In this document: positions 1-10,710 of the stretch, one piece after another
How positions within the stretch are numbered: the stretch's first letter is position 1
Layout: the number at the start of each line of letters is the position of its first letter
NCBI RefSeq assembly: GCF_001577835.2
Contig: NC_029519.1
Coordinates: 81,088,842 to 81,152,841, forward strand
Direction of reading: 5' to 3'
From: Coturnix japonica
Taxonomy: Eukaryota; Chordata; Aves; Galliformes; Phasianidae
DNA length: 64,000 nucleotides
Translations under genes and position numbers: made by a program
The notes under the pieces: model-generated
Seen by the model: the letters and a program-made list of their open reading frames with translations, nothing else
Database searches by the model: none
Told to the model about the DNA's origin: nothing

Positions 1-370
1 TCCAGTACGAAGGGTGTGAAAATGTTTTGAAAACTGGATCTGCTCCTCAAAACATGAACTTTTCTTACCTTTCTCTCCCACTTCTGTTCCCCGGGCATGT
101 CAGTGCCAGCCACAAATGACAGAACAGATTTCTGAGCTATAGAAAAGCCCCATAAGCACATTGCTAAGATAAGCACGATGGTGTCTCTTCCACCATCATG
201 CTGTCCTGTCGCTCTCCAAAGGGAAAAGCAACCATCCCAGCCTCCCTTCGCTGCTACATCTGGGTCCACAACCAGCACCCTCATAAGAAATGGAGGTTGA
301 TAATGACAACTTCTGACTTCATTTATGTAGATGGACCATGTGCACATGATGATAGTGGGAGCTATTAGTA
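1..370. other. Unique sequence, nothing recognised
   Basis: Mixed-composition DNA without a repeat signature or a plausible exon. It ends where the first CR1 3' fragment begins. Confidence 0.5.
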
Positions 371-448
371 ATAGGTGAACGGCTGGGCTGGATGATCTTT
401 TAGGTCTTATCCAACCTTGGTGATTCTGTGATTCTATGATTCGATGAT
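371..448 (+). mobile_element. CR1 LINE, 3' terminal fragment
   Basis: The last ~75 bp of a CR1 copy: a GGGCTGGATGATCTTTTAGG segment, then CCAACCTTGGTGATT, then a degenerate octamer tail (ATTCTGTG, ATTCTATG, ATTCGATG). CR1 retroposes by target-primed reverse transcription and usually leaves only its 3' end, so this is a severely 5'-truncated, non-coding copy. Confidence 0.9.
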
Positions 449-952
449 GTCATGATGCCATTTTCCTTATTGCTAGAAGCACTCCAGGGTACAGCCATGA
501 CCACATCTCGTGCTTCAGGCAACCAGTTCTTTCCTCTTCCTAGATATCACACTTCTCACACAAGAGGGGCTTTGTACCTTCAGGTATAAGGGCATCCTGA
601 AGTGCTTGTCCACACAGGAAGCTGTTTCATCCTAGAGATATAAAAACTGACCTGTTGTTCCCAGTCCAGCCTCCAGACAGCTGCAAGCTGGGTTGAGTGC
701 TAGTTTGAAGCCCTTCAATTGCAATGTATATACGGCTGAAAATCAAACTGGGTAAAAGAGGTGTGTTCTGCTCCAGGATGGATCTCAAAAGAAGCAGTGG
801 TATACCTTACAGGGGTGTAAATGGAGTCTTTTGCCAGCCTGCAAAGCCTGAAGCAAGCCTCCACAGAAATGAGAAATAACATGGCTCCAGGGAAGCAGTA
901 ACTTGACAGATCCCTCACGAATTCAACTCAAGCTTCCTCCTTCCCTGTCTTT
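449..952. other. Unique sequence, nothing recognised
   Basis: No repeat or exon was recognised. A 67-codon open frame on the minus strand near 715-918 has no visible domain and is treated as chance. Confidence 0.45.
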
Positions 953-1055
953 CACAGAATCATAGAATCACAGAAGCATTAAGGTTGGAAAAGACCTCTA
1001 AGATCACCAAGTCCAATCCCAACCCACCCCCACCATGCCCACTGACCCAACAACA
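953..1055 (-). mobile_element. CR1 LINE, 3' fragment
   Basis: Reversed CR1: the tail reads CATAGAATCACAGAAGCATT, followed by AAGGTTGGAAAAGACCTCTA, AGATCACCAAGTCCAA and CCACCATGCCCACTGACC. It belongs to the subfamily whose sense 3' end reads 'gatcttagaggtcttttccaacctta', the commonest type here. The 5' side is lost near 1055. Confidence 0.92.
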
Positions 1056-1784
1056 GCACTGGATTTTTATGAATGCAACAAGGGCAGGATTCTTCCCCTC
1101 ACTGATCTGGCTGGACATAACTCAATCTACATTCAGTCCATAACACACACAGGTTATTGGAGGTATCAGCTGTTTCTTTCCATATCACCTCTCTCGTTGC
1201 CCTTCACACTTCTGTGGACTGCTGCTCCTATGTGGTCCTACATTACTCAGCCATGCACAGCACTACACCAGAAGGTCATAGCTGACCTTCACTCAGGGAC
1301 ATTACAGCTCCTGTCAAGTGAGTCAACCGTTGTTAAAGCTTTTGTTACCAAAATATTGTACAAAAGTGACTGACAGAAAGCTGGAATGCTTCCACTTTTG
1401 CAGCATGCTTCATCTCCTGCAGTCAGGGAGCATCCCTGGGGCCAAAGAATGGCTCACTCCCTAGGAACATTAATTCCTTGCCTTTATTGTAGACACTGAT
1501 CCACCAGAATTTAGACAGTCCACTGGGAGAGTGGTGTGGGATCACCAAGGAACAGAACCTGTCTAGATGAGACAACTGTGGTGTATCCTGCTCCTGTCCT
1601 ACATGCTGGGCACCACCATTGCCCACTCAGCAGGGATAATGTGTTCCTTTCTCAACGACTTGGCTTTGGCTTCATCATGATCCAGCTCTTTTGGAAATAA
1701 AAGACTGAACAGCTCCAGTAGCTCAGTGCCAGAAATGAATATGGCATATATAATCCTAGGACCTCTTCCAATCCCAGGACCTCT
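1056..1784. other. Unique sequence, nothing recognised
   Basis: The 112-codon plus-strand frame at 1035-1373 starts inside the adjacent reversed CR1 and shows no domain, so it is not called as a gene. The rest has no repeat signature I recognise. Confidence 0.45.
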
Positions 1785-1915
1785 TCTATCCCTGGAGGCA
1801 CTCAAGGTCAGGCTGGACAGGGATCTGAGCACCTGACCGAGCTCCCGTTCATTGCAGGGAGTTGTACCAGATGACCTTTAATTGTCCCTTCCAACTAAAA
1901 AGATTCTATGATTCC
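1785..1915 (+). mobile_element. CR1 LINE, 3' fragment
   Basis: Diverged CR1 3' end. Seen in order: CCCTGGAGGCACTCAAGG, GGCTGGACAGGGATCTGAGC, CATTGCAGGGAGTTG, GATGACCTTTAATTGTCCC, TTCCAACTAAAAAGATTCTA and the tail start. The 'attgcaggg.gttg.ac.agatgacctttaa' block marks a subfamily different from the 953 copy. Confidence 0.88.
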
Positions 1916-3973
1916 AGTCTCCTCTTGTCAGTTCTCTGCTAGGAAACCTTGGGAAATCATTCCTTTCCTCTCTTCCTCCCAGCACCTGGCCTGACACAGA
2001 AAAACCATGGATGGTTTTTAGGCTTTTCTGTAGATAAAAAAATGTGTCTCAGGGCCCTCAGAAATGCAGATGGACTTAGAGTGATGCCGAGTGATGGGGT
2101 GGATGTTGCAACCAGCTGCACTTAATTCAAAGCTGGAATTTCCTTTACATGGTCACTTTTCTCCTGCTGAGTGTCCTGCGTACTCCATGTCTATTTGATG
2201 CTTTGGCAAGACTGGAAAAGCAAACACGTCCCTCTTGATGTCATTTTTCCCTAGTGTTTCACTTGTTTAACATTGTTTGTGTTCCTCTCCAATTAATTCT
2301 GATCCCTCAGTTGGCTTCCCTTTTTAATTGTCTTCTATCTTTCTGATAACTTATAGCCTTGCTATAGCGACAGTAATTGATCAAGGAACTCAGGGATAGG
2401 TGTGTTTTTGAATAATTCATTTTATTGCTGCTCTTCATTTCTTATTCTCCTTCTGTACTGCTTCCCTGATGTAAGCCAGGAGTGAATTTTCTCATTTCCA
2501 ACACACAACTTGCAGCCAAGTTTCATAGACCTGAAAAGGAAGAAAATTAATAATAATAACAACAAAAACAACCAGAAGTGGTTAAGGATGAAACAGTAGC
2601 AGTCTGAAAGCAGATAGGTGATCATTAATACTAGCTAGCACTGAGAGCTGGTGTTATCCCATGGGCTGAACTAGAAGGTTGGTTCAAATGAAGATGCTCC
2701 ATTGGACTCTGGAAGAGTCTTTATTAAAGCCTTCAAATTTTAGTGGTTTTATCCTTGACCTGCATAGTTGAGTTCAGGTTGATCCCTGAAACAACCATAA
2801 GATCTGGCTGGAGAAATTTGGGCCACCAAACAAGCATCTGCTTCAAGGCACTGAATCAGAATCACAAATATAGGGTCTCAGTCTGCAGACTTGACATGAG
2901 GTTTCACATAGTGGAAAGGATCTACTGACCTCCAACAACCTCATCCTTCTCCAATGCATCATTATCCTTCAAAACCCCTTCTGAGTATCTGCACTGATCT
3001 GCAAACCAGAAGGCCAACCTCCAGCATGGTACCATCAACCCACAAATGGAGTGAGATCCAGAAGACTTCTCTCGTCTAAGTACAATGCAGAATAAACATG
3101 TCCACAGCTCCCTCCGCATGCAGTGCCTATAAAAGCTTTTCTGCAGCTGTGTCTGAGCATTGCTGGCCTCCCTTCTCCCTGCTTCTTCCTGAGAATGCTA
3201 CTAACAGGGTTAATACATGGGTGGAAAAGAGCCTGGAAACATTTCGGAGGATATCGTAGGTACCTCTGTCTTTTATGGCTTCTATTATTATGCCCATTAT
3301 TCTGTTCAAATGTGGTTATTGGTTCATTAGTATTTAAATCAGCTGATAATACACGGAGAGATATTTCTTCTGACACAGCCTATACTCTCTGTAGTGTGGA
3401 AGTTATAATAGTGCCAGCTGATGCCATTTATGTCAAACAAGCTTTGATTTTCAGCCTGCAGTTGTGACAGAGCAGGGCCGTGCAATTTGGGAAGCTTAGC
3501 ATTTTGCCTCCACAAAGGGAGGATTACGGAGCTTGCAGAGGGTGGCAAAAATGAGACACCCAGCAGTTTGCTTTCTTTATGGCCAACATATCCCCACGGC
3601 AGTGTCATGGTAAGGACACGAGGGATGTGTTTTAAGGTGCTTTGATGGCTGTGTAGTCCTGCCTGGAGACGGAATGGAGGCAGGAGAATGGGAGAAGCTT
3701 TGGCCCACATGGAAAGATGAGGCATGAGGCAACGTGGGGAGGGCAGAAAGTGGAGAGCAAGAGAAGGATGGGAGCTGGGGAGGGATCAAAGCCAGTGTTG
3801 ATCTCCCTCCCCATACCCATACCCTGCACTTAGACTTCGGTTTGGGCTGTTTGTAAGGAGAAATCAAAATAGCACAATTACAGCCTTACATTGTCCTTGG
3901 AGATCCTGCTGGTGATTTTACTTCCTTTTGTGCAGATTTGGGATCTCTCAGGCTTTTGCTTTGGAAAAAGAAG
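1916..3973. other. Unique sequence with chance open frames
   Basis: Open frames of 113-128 codons overlap on both strands between 3035 and 3867 (for example 3339-3725 minus and 3123-3467 plus). None shows a domain, a signal peptide with a credible body, or splice-like boundaries. Mutual overlap in several phases argues against coding. No transposon signature was seen. Confidence 0.4.
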
Positions 3974-4049
3974 ATAACAATAACAATAATAATAACAATA
4001 ACAATAACAATAACAATAACAATAATAATAATAATAATAATAATAATAT
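3974..4049. repeat. (AACAAT)n / (AAT)n microsatellite
   Basis: A compound array: hexamer AACAAT units first, grading into about ten pure AAT triplets. It creates a spurious polyasparagine frame on the plus strand and a Tyr/Cys-rich frame on the minus strand; neither is a gene. The pure AAT end suggests triplet expansion from a hexameric precursor. Confidence 0.95.
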
Positions 4050-4215
4050 AAATTTAAGCTTAGTGTTCTCTCTACGGCAGGTATATACAGACCTGGCTGG
4101 CTTCTTATTTGAGAGCTGAATACATCTGTGTATATTGGAGGCATGTGAATGTACAGATTAGGTGTTTGGCTTTGCATAATTCCATCCCTCTACCTACAGT
4201 TTAATGACAGCAGCC

Positions 4216-4400
4216 TTGTGTGGAAGATTGGGGCTCTGGACCTTGTGTGGGGGGACATCTCTTGCTGAGTGCTTCAACTCCTGATCATATTTGTGGTGCT
4301 ATTAAAGGAGTTCAGTCTTGCTCTCTTGTCTTTTTCTGGGGGGTTTACCTGGTGTCACATTGGCATTTGACCGAGGAACTCCAAAAACCCTGAGTCTCAA
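4216..4400 (+). mobile_element. Possible ERVL-like LTR end plus primer-binding site (fossil)
   Basis: A CTATTAAAGGAG polyadenylation-like box is followed by a T/C-rich stretch (4315-4340) and then CCTGGTGTCACATTGG near 4350. TGGTGTCA matches the core of the tRNA-Leu type primer-binding site used by ERVL-class endogenous retroviruses, and its position after a polyA-like box fits the end of a 5' LTR. The left edge is unclear. Only a short, broken, old scrap is visible and no viral protein is recognised. The similarity could be chance. Confidence 0.35.
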
Positions 4401-5237
4401 CAACCCAAAATGCTAGAAAACACCCCAGAATTATAAACTCCATTTTGTCCTGGGTATTGTAAAGCCCTGTAAGAGCACCAGCTCATTTGTGCCCTCTGAA
4501 GCTGGTGGGACTAATTGGACTCATTGGAGCTCATGGGGCAATCAGGAATTGCCTTCAGCAGCCTTGTGTCTGTTGTGAAGACCACTCAAGATGATGAATC
4601 GCTTGGACACAAGACCTCAGGCATGCACCTCACTTGGTTGAGAAGCACTGTGTGACAGTGCTAAACAGAGCCTTAATTTCACCCAACTACTACCCCAAAT
4701 ACCATCTCTCATATACCTCACTAAGAGTTGCAGCACCTCTTCCTACACTATGCACAGGGCATGGCATGAAAACTCAACGCCACCTCTGTGCTAGAGGAAG
4801 GTATCCTTACTCCCCACTGTCATTCCCCATGGGGTGTGTGTTGGTGGAGGTGTGTGTGTATGATGTGCATTCAAACACCCCAGGGAAGGGGCCAGGATCC
4901 CACTTGTTGCAGCTGTGGAACTCCCCATCTGCTTCTCCAGCTAATACATCTGCTTTGGTATTTATGTCACATTCCAGCCATTAGCTGCAAGCACTCTAAC
5001 AGACTCCCTGAAAGAAGCACACATGTTTCCAGATGCCTCCTCCTCCAGCTGGGGAAAAGAGATGTGTACGTAGAGGTAATAGAAGAAAACTATATTTTCT
5101 CCAGTGGTACGGCTCCATGAGGGAAAGCAAAACAGAGCAACAACAAAAAATTCAAGCAAGAAAAGAAACAAACCCTCCAACTCTCAGTGCATTTCTCCAT
5201 TTCAGAACGCAACACCTCATCTATGCTCATCTATGCT
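4401..5237. other. Unique sequence, nothing certain
   Basis: This could include leader sequence of the putative LTR element on its left, but nothing diagnostic was seen. Two overlapping plus-strand frames (116 codons at 4634-4984; 110 codons at 4788-5120) in different phases have no recognisable domain. Confidence 0.4.
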
Positions 5238-5374
5238 GCATCCCTGCAGGTATTCAAGACCAGGCTTGATGTGGCTCTGGGTAGCCTGGTCTGCTGGTTG
5301 GCGACCCTGCACATAGCAGAGGCTTGAAACCAGATGTGGTCCTTTTCAACCCAGGCCACACTATGATTCTATGG
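5238..5374 (+). mobile_element. CR1 LINE, 3' fragment (GCACATAGCAG subfamily)
   Basis: Clear CR1 3' end: GCATCCCTGCAGGTATTCAA, GGCTTGATGTGGCTCTGG, GCCTGGTCTGCTGGTTGG, CCCTGCACATAGCAG, GGTCCTTTTCAACCCAGGCC, ending CTATGATTCTATGG. It shares its diagnostic blocks with the copies at 10711, 20919 and 53521. It is truncated upstream of the ORF2 C-terminal codons. Confidence 0.95.
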
Positions 5375-5890
5375 TCTATTCTGGGATAGCAAAGGATAAC
5401 AGTGCGAATGGGCTCTCTCCTCCCAGAAAACACAGACAAAACTATTACTAAGCAAAAGAAAAAGGCCAATTTTTGTTGCTGCCATCAGAGCCTGGAGGCA
5501 TCGTGAAATTCTCAGCCTTGACAGCAGTGTGCTGTGCCACTGTGGTCACAGAGACGCATGCATGTCCTTGTTTTATTCTTTCAGGGAAGGCACACGTCAC
5601 AACTAATTACATCTGTGCTGGAAGAGGCAGTCTCCAGTCACCGAGTGTGCTTCTGGAAAGCATTTCCATACTGATGATCATCCTGCTGCCTCTGCAGAGA
5701 GGCCAAGAATGGTGCCAAGAGCTGAAACCAGTAGAGTAGCCTATGGATTTGCTGTAGGGAATTACACTGGGTATGTCTGAGCATCTACCACAGGACACTG
5801 TTGCTTCTGATGAACCTTCTCAGTAGTTCCTACATGCAGTGAGGGAATTTTTTTTGCACAGATTTCTATTTTCACAGTACCTGGTGCATT
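5375..5890. other. Unique sequence, nothing recognised
   Basis: The best open frame is 88 codons (5473-5739, plus) without a recognisable domain. No repeat was identified. Confidence 0.45.
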
Positions 5891-6143
5891 CAGGTTGGAT
5901 ATTGAGACCTGGGGAGGTTCAGGTTGGATATTAAGAAAAAGTTCTTCTCCAAGGGGGGGGGGTGGGACCTGGAACCGGCTTCCCAGGGATGTGGTCATGG
6001 CACCAGGCTGATGGATTTCCAGAAGCATTTGGACAACACTATCATACATATGGTCTGATTTTGAGGTATTCCTCCATGGAGCCAGGAGGTGGACCCAGTG
6101 ATCCTTATGGGTCTGTTCCAACCCGGGTTATTCTATGATTCCA
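5891..6143 (+). mobile_element. CR1 LINE, 3' fragment (GGCACCAGGCTGATGG subfamily)
   Basis: CR1 with CAGGTTGGATATTAAGAAAA, an 11-base G run, GGCTTCCCAGGGATGTGG, GGCACCAGGCTGATGGATT, GGACAACACTATCA, GGAGCCAGGAGGTGGACC and a short ATTCTATGATT tail. The CAGGTTGGATATT block occurs twice (5891 and 5920), a small internal duplication or chance resemblance. The 46552 copy is of the same type. Confidence 0.93.
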
Positions 6144-6860
6144 ATGCCATCCTGCAGGTATTAGATCCCAAGCAATTTTATATCCTGCTAGGGAATACGA
6201 GGATCACATCCCTACAAACTGGATGGGCCAGTCCCAAAATTACCATGCTGGATTGAATTGGCACTCCCTTAGAGAGCATCTCCTGCTTCTCCTTGATGTG
6301 ATTTCAGACCCACCATACAGTCTTTCTGGGACTATACCCTCTCTGCTGAAACTTATCAGCTCTCTGTGACTTTCTCATCCTCCTCCCTGCCAGAGGAGAT
6401 CAAACCAGGCATGGAGCTAACAGAAACACTGATCAACATAGGGAATGCTGATATAGAAATGCCTCACCAGCTCCCATCACCTACCCATCTTTGGAGCATC
6501 CTCCCTGCACTGAGTGAAGGAGCGAATGCATCCCAACCCTGGAGCTACAGAAAGATGGTACCAGCCTTGCACATTCAGCAGCTGTTTTTCCTGAGGCTGG
6601 AAGGCAGCTATCAGTCAAAATTAACACTGCATGAATTCCTGAAGTAAGGGTTTTTCACTGATGAAAAGTAACAGGATGGGGAAGAAGAAGGGAAGCAGCG
6701 TAGATGGAGAGAACAGACTCGTGCAGGGGGCAAGGAAGAAAGGGGATTTTCACCTCTCAGTGGAAATCTGCAATTTTAATGTTCCATGGTGGCTCTGATG
6801 CTGCCCCCTCTTTGCTGGGGCATTGCAAGGGACACACTGTCAGAAGATGATTGTTTCTGT
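6144..6860. other. Unique sequence, nothing recognised
   Basis: A 93-codon plus-strand frame (6366-6647) shows no known domain. No tandem or dispersed repeat was seen. Confidence 0.45.
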
Positions 6861-7118
6861 ATGTAGGATGAAAGGTAATGAGCTTAAGTTGCTACAGGGG
6901 AGGCTCAGGTTGGATATTAGGAAGCATTTCTTCTCTAAAAGAGTGGTCAGGCACTGGAATGGGGTGCCCAGGGAATGGTGGAGTCACTGTCCCTGGAGGT
7001 GTCTCAGAACAGTGGAGATGTGGCACTGAGGGACGTGGTCAGTGGGCACAGGGGGATGGATTGTGGTTTGACTTGGGAATCTTAGAGGTCCTTTCCAACA
7101 TTAGTAATTCTATGATTC
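6861..7118 (+). mobile_element. CR1 LINE, 3' fragment with ORF2 C-terminal remnant
   Basis: The blocks TGTAGGATGAAAGGTAATGA, CAGGTTGGATATTAGGAAGC, GTGGTCAGGCACTGGAATGG, CCCTGGAGGTGTCTCAGAA and GATGTGGCACTGAGGGACG, then AATCTTAGAGGTCCTTTCC, lead to a short tail. Translation gives the ORF2 C-terminal pattern ([20 protein letters not shown], then G.PRE). The copy is 5'-truncated far downstream of the reverse-transcriptase domain and is non-functional. Confidence 0.95.
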
Positions 7119-7808
7119 ATCAAGTGGCCCTAGAAAAAGCAAGCAGGGTCCTGTGGGGAGGTGGTGATGTGAGAAGAATTGGCCTGGTTTCACTCCAATC
7201 TCCTGCAAAAACGTTCCTCACCTCCTTGCCATCACCAAAACAAGGGTGTAGTAAGCACACTTAGCTCACTAAGTGCCAAGTGATGGCTGCAGCCATGGTG
7301 CTCTGCAGGGACAGTTATCTCTGGTGCATTGGTCTGCCCCCAAAAACCAGAACAACAAAATTCCTCTGTGTTCCATACTTCAGAGTAATGCCTGAATCTG
7401 AATCCTTTTCTATCTTTCTTTCTTTTTATCCTTTTTAATCTGGTGATTTTTTTTTTTCCTCTCTGAATACAGTAGAACATGTTCCCCCCTTCACTTCACT
7501 GCAGGATCTCAGCCGAGCATTTCAAAGCTCTTTCCTCTCCCTGGACAGAGCCTTAGCAAACAATATCAATGATCTAAGTTCCTCTGCAAAATGAAAGGAG
7601 GAACACACTCCCTGGTGCTCTTGTGTACGGTCTGAACGCGATCCCTGCAGAGAGGAGTTTGCAAATGAAATGTGACAAGTATTTCTCACGATTGCATCTC
7701 TTCCCTAATCACTTTTGGCTGCGTGAGGTGCAGCCACCCTTCTCCTTCCTGTTAGGATAGATGTGATCCCACTGTCATAGCATCAAATGGGGGTTTGGCA
7801 TCTTCTCT
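7119..7808. other. Unique sequence, nothing recognised
   Basis: Contains a pyrimidine-rich stretch around 7405-7462 and an 82-codon minus-strand frame across it. Neither suggests a gene. Confidence 0.45.
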
Positions 7809-7945
7809 CAGGTAACAGTGATAGGGAAAGAGGTTATGGCCACAAGTTGGTCAAGTTGGATATTAGGAAGAATTTCTTTTCTGAAACAGTGGTCAGGCAT
7901 TGGCATTGCTGCCCAGGGAGTGGTGGGGTCACCAGTCCTTCCATT
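7809..7945 (+). mobile_element. CR1 LINE, internal 3'-region fragment without tail
   Basis: Recognisable from AGGTAACAGTGATAGGGA, AAGTTGGATATTAGGAAGAA, GTGGTCAGGCATTGGCATTG and CCCAGGGAGTGGTGGGGTCA. It stops before the '...gaggtcttttccaacc' terminus, so the final ~130 bp are missing, presumably through later deletion, since CR1 integrates from its 3' end. Confidence 0.85.
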
Positions 7946-8469
7946 TCCTGAGCTTGGAGTAGGCTAGAAGTATCTGGAGGGCTGAGGTGAAGGTCTGTGA
8001 AAATCAGATTTTTCCTGGCAAAATCTGAGTGTGATGGTGCTCAGTTTGTTGGTCCCTGTGCAGGAAACACCACCCAGAAAGGTAAGACATTGCTGGGGGT
8101 TGGCTTCCATCATCGCCATATATCCCATCTCTTCCCTTTTCCCATAGGGCTCTTGTGCATGCTGTGATAAGCACATGTCAAATTCGATAACAGCAATTTG
8201 GATGAGCAAAATATATGGCTCAGAGGATGCTTTCCCCTCTCACCATGAGACTGGATGTGTGAAGGGACTTTCCTTTTTCCATGTATGGAAGCACTTTGGG
8301 TCACATGAAGGGTTGAATCCACAGATGCAGAACATTGAGCACTCCCCAGAGGAGCCCCATAGATGAATCCTTCTCTCCCTGCAACATGAATGATATGAAT
8401 ATGATTCTATGATGAATATGATTCTGTGATTGCATGAAGCAGCACTGCATCATTCAGAATGAAAAGGAA

Positions 8470-8487
8470 ACACACACACACACACAA
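8470..8487. repeat. (CA)n microsatellite, short
   Basis: An uninterrupted run of about eight to nine CA dinucleotides. Confidence 0.9.
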
Positions 8488-8965
8488 AACAATTCAGCAA
8501 CCAGTTTTCAAGCTGGAAATCCATGCATTTTCCTAAGAAAGGCACACAGTCCTCTTAATTCTTTCTAATTCTATTTGCACTGGTTCCTATGCTGTGGGAA
8601 ATAAGCTGTTCCATTTTAATTGAGAGAATTGCAACAATATCTTGTTTAAATGCATTTGGGGTCCACCCAGAGAAAAATCCAAAGAATAGAACCAAATTAA
8701 AGATGCAGTATTACCACTGCCCATCCCTCCAAAAAATGGTTCCAGGATGCACCGTAAGATATTACTTTTTGCTCTCATAGGAAAGGCTTCATTTTGTTAC
8801 GTCCGCACCTCATTTCACTTGTAGAGCAATTACTGCACCTTGCTAATTTTTTTCTTAGACGGGCAGCACTGGAAAATCAAAAATCAAAACATTCCCTCTG
8901 ACAAAGTTATTAACATTGAAATGCCGCGATTCTGCTGCAGCAGATTAATTCTAAAAAGCAATCTG

Positions 8966-9000
8966 AAAAAAAAAAATAGAAGAGAAAAAAAAAAAGAAAA
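8966..9000. repeat. A-rich low-complexity patch
   Basis: Two runs of 11 A's separated by TAGAAGAG. There is no upstream sequence to suggest a retroposed transcript. Confidence 0.85.
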
Positions 9001-9457
9001 TCTTATAAGTGGCTTTTGACCAAATGACTGGAAAATGAGTTCATTGAGAGTTTCACTCAAGCCAAATCTGCATTTTGCAGCATAATAAACTATTTGACCA
9101 AACATCATTTCATGGATAGAGTGGCCTCTCTGCTACATATCAATAGGAAGGCTTGAAGAAAGAGCATGCCCAGCTGGGTGCATCGTTAATGGGTCAATTT
9201 GTGGCTCATTTTCTGTTATCATACTGTATGGCAGACAAGCTTCTCCATGTTAACTGGGAACCCTGCAGAGACAATGGTTTTCAGTGGGTTTTATTACCTC
9301 ACGGACATGAACTTGCCTTTACCTCCCGTTGCTCCAGGAAATCTGAACGCACACTGCTTGTTTTTTTGTTCTTCTCAAAGTGTGTAGTGGAGCTTTTAAG
9401 GGCGGTCAGCTGCTTTATCCTCATCTGCAACCTCCCTCAGCCTCACACCCAGCCCTA

Positions 9458-9525
9458 CCCATGACCATGACCATGACCATGACCATGACCAACTATGACC
9501 ATGACCATGACCAACTGTGACCATG
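9458..9525. repeat. (ATGACC)n hexamer array with higher-order interruptions
   Basis: ATGACC units: six in a row, then an AACT interruption, three more units, another AACT/GTG interruption and a last unit. The repeated ATGACCAACT junction suggests that part of the array was duplicated as a larger block. Confidence 0.95.
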
Positions 9526-10413
9526 TAGCAGCACCCAAGATCCTCTATGAGACTGTCTCCTTCCTGCAAAGAGAGGCTGAAACATTTATGGCCACAAAAA
9601 GTTTTCCAGTGAAAGTGAGCTCATGTAAGTCTTGATGGACCTGGGAACTGGGAGCTAATTTACTCATAGAGTCAATGAACTCATTTGCCAACAAGCAGGA
9701 GCCTTCGATTGCCTCTGTTCCTACAGAAAGATAAAGTGGATAAAGCAGTAAGTATTTACTCTTTTCTGTCTATATACACAACATATTTCTGTTGTGCTTC
9801 TTTTAACAGGGCTCTGTTCTAATTGCATTTGTTACCAGTGTGAAACTTTAAGCTCAGCACCATCCTTATATCAGCACCATGTTTGTGATGTGCTGCATTT
9901 CTGGTCTAGTTTCTTAAATAACCCCTTCCTTTCACATGATCTCAGCCAAGGACCAGACAACCCTCCCAAAATGCTTTCATCTGGCGTCCCTTCTGAAGTC
10001 TCCCCAGAGCCAAACATGTTCACAGCTCCGCAGGATCCATAGGATCCTGATGACGTTTCATTAATGGAGCTCATCTACCCACGGATCCAATTTTGTCTGC
10101 TCATCAGTGCTGTTGGCGTGTCGTGTGAACAGCATATGCCACAGCAGATGGCAGAGACTCAATTCCAGTGAGCAGCACTGGAGTGAAATCTGCTCATCTG
10201 CTCTCCCCTGCTTTGGATGGGCCAGGGGTGTTACTGGAAGAGAGGTTTGAGTTGAAAGGAGAAGTGAAGGAAAAATAGCTGAGCTCAGTATCTCCATTGC
10301 CTGAACCCTGGCAATTCAGGTCTTTTATATTCCCTTACTCAGACTTATTACTCTACCTGCCAAATTAAAGACTCCCTGACTTTGACTTCTGCTTTAGAGC
10401 TGACATTTACCCA
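9526..10413. other. Unique sequence, nothing recognised
   Basis: The longest frame is 82 codons (9794-10042, plus). No dispersed repeat was recognised. Confidence 0.45.
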
Positions 10414-10588
10414 CAGAAGCTGTGGATGCCCCATTCCTGGGGGTACTCAAGACCAGGTTGGATGGGGCCCTAGGCAGCCTGATCTGGTGCCTGATTGATT
10501 TAGTGGTTGGCAACCCTGCCCGCAGCAATGGGTCGAAGCTAAATGTTCTTTGAGGTCTCTTCCAACCCAACACTTTCTATAATCTGAT
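10414..10588 (+). mobile_element. CR1 LINE, 3' fragment
   Basis: Signature blocks: AGAAGCTGTGGATGCCCC, GGTACTCAAGACCAGGTTGG, GGGCCCTAGGCAGCCTGATC, GATTTAGTGGTTGGCAACCC, TTCTTTGAGGTCTCTTCC and AACCCAACACTTTCTATAAT. It lies ~120 bp upstream of another sense-oriented CR1 of a different subfamily. Confidence 0.94.
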
Positions 10589-10710
10589 CATTTCAAGAGA
10601 CATCCCAGCTTCTCTCCCTCTCCTACTTGCTGGCCAGGCTCAGTACCTATGGTTGATGTGGAATTTACTGTTGCTTTACACTGAAGTCCTACCCCAAGCA
10701 CTGAAGGGAG

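Larger units (their letters stand above)
7946..9457. other. Unique sequence with minor low-complexity patches
   Basis: Holds an octamer-tail-like patch (ATATGATTCTATGATG near 8398-8432) that may be a CR1 tail remnant, a short CA run and an A-rich patch (listed separately). A 103-codon plus-strand frame (9153-9464) runs into the hexamer array and has no domain. Confidence 0.4.

Noticed and set aside
3928-4119. Polyasparagine open frame (and a Tyr/Cys ladder on the other strand)
   Set aside because: A direct product of the AAC/AAT microsatellite, with no non-repetitive domain attached.
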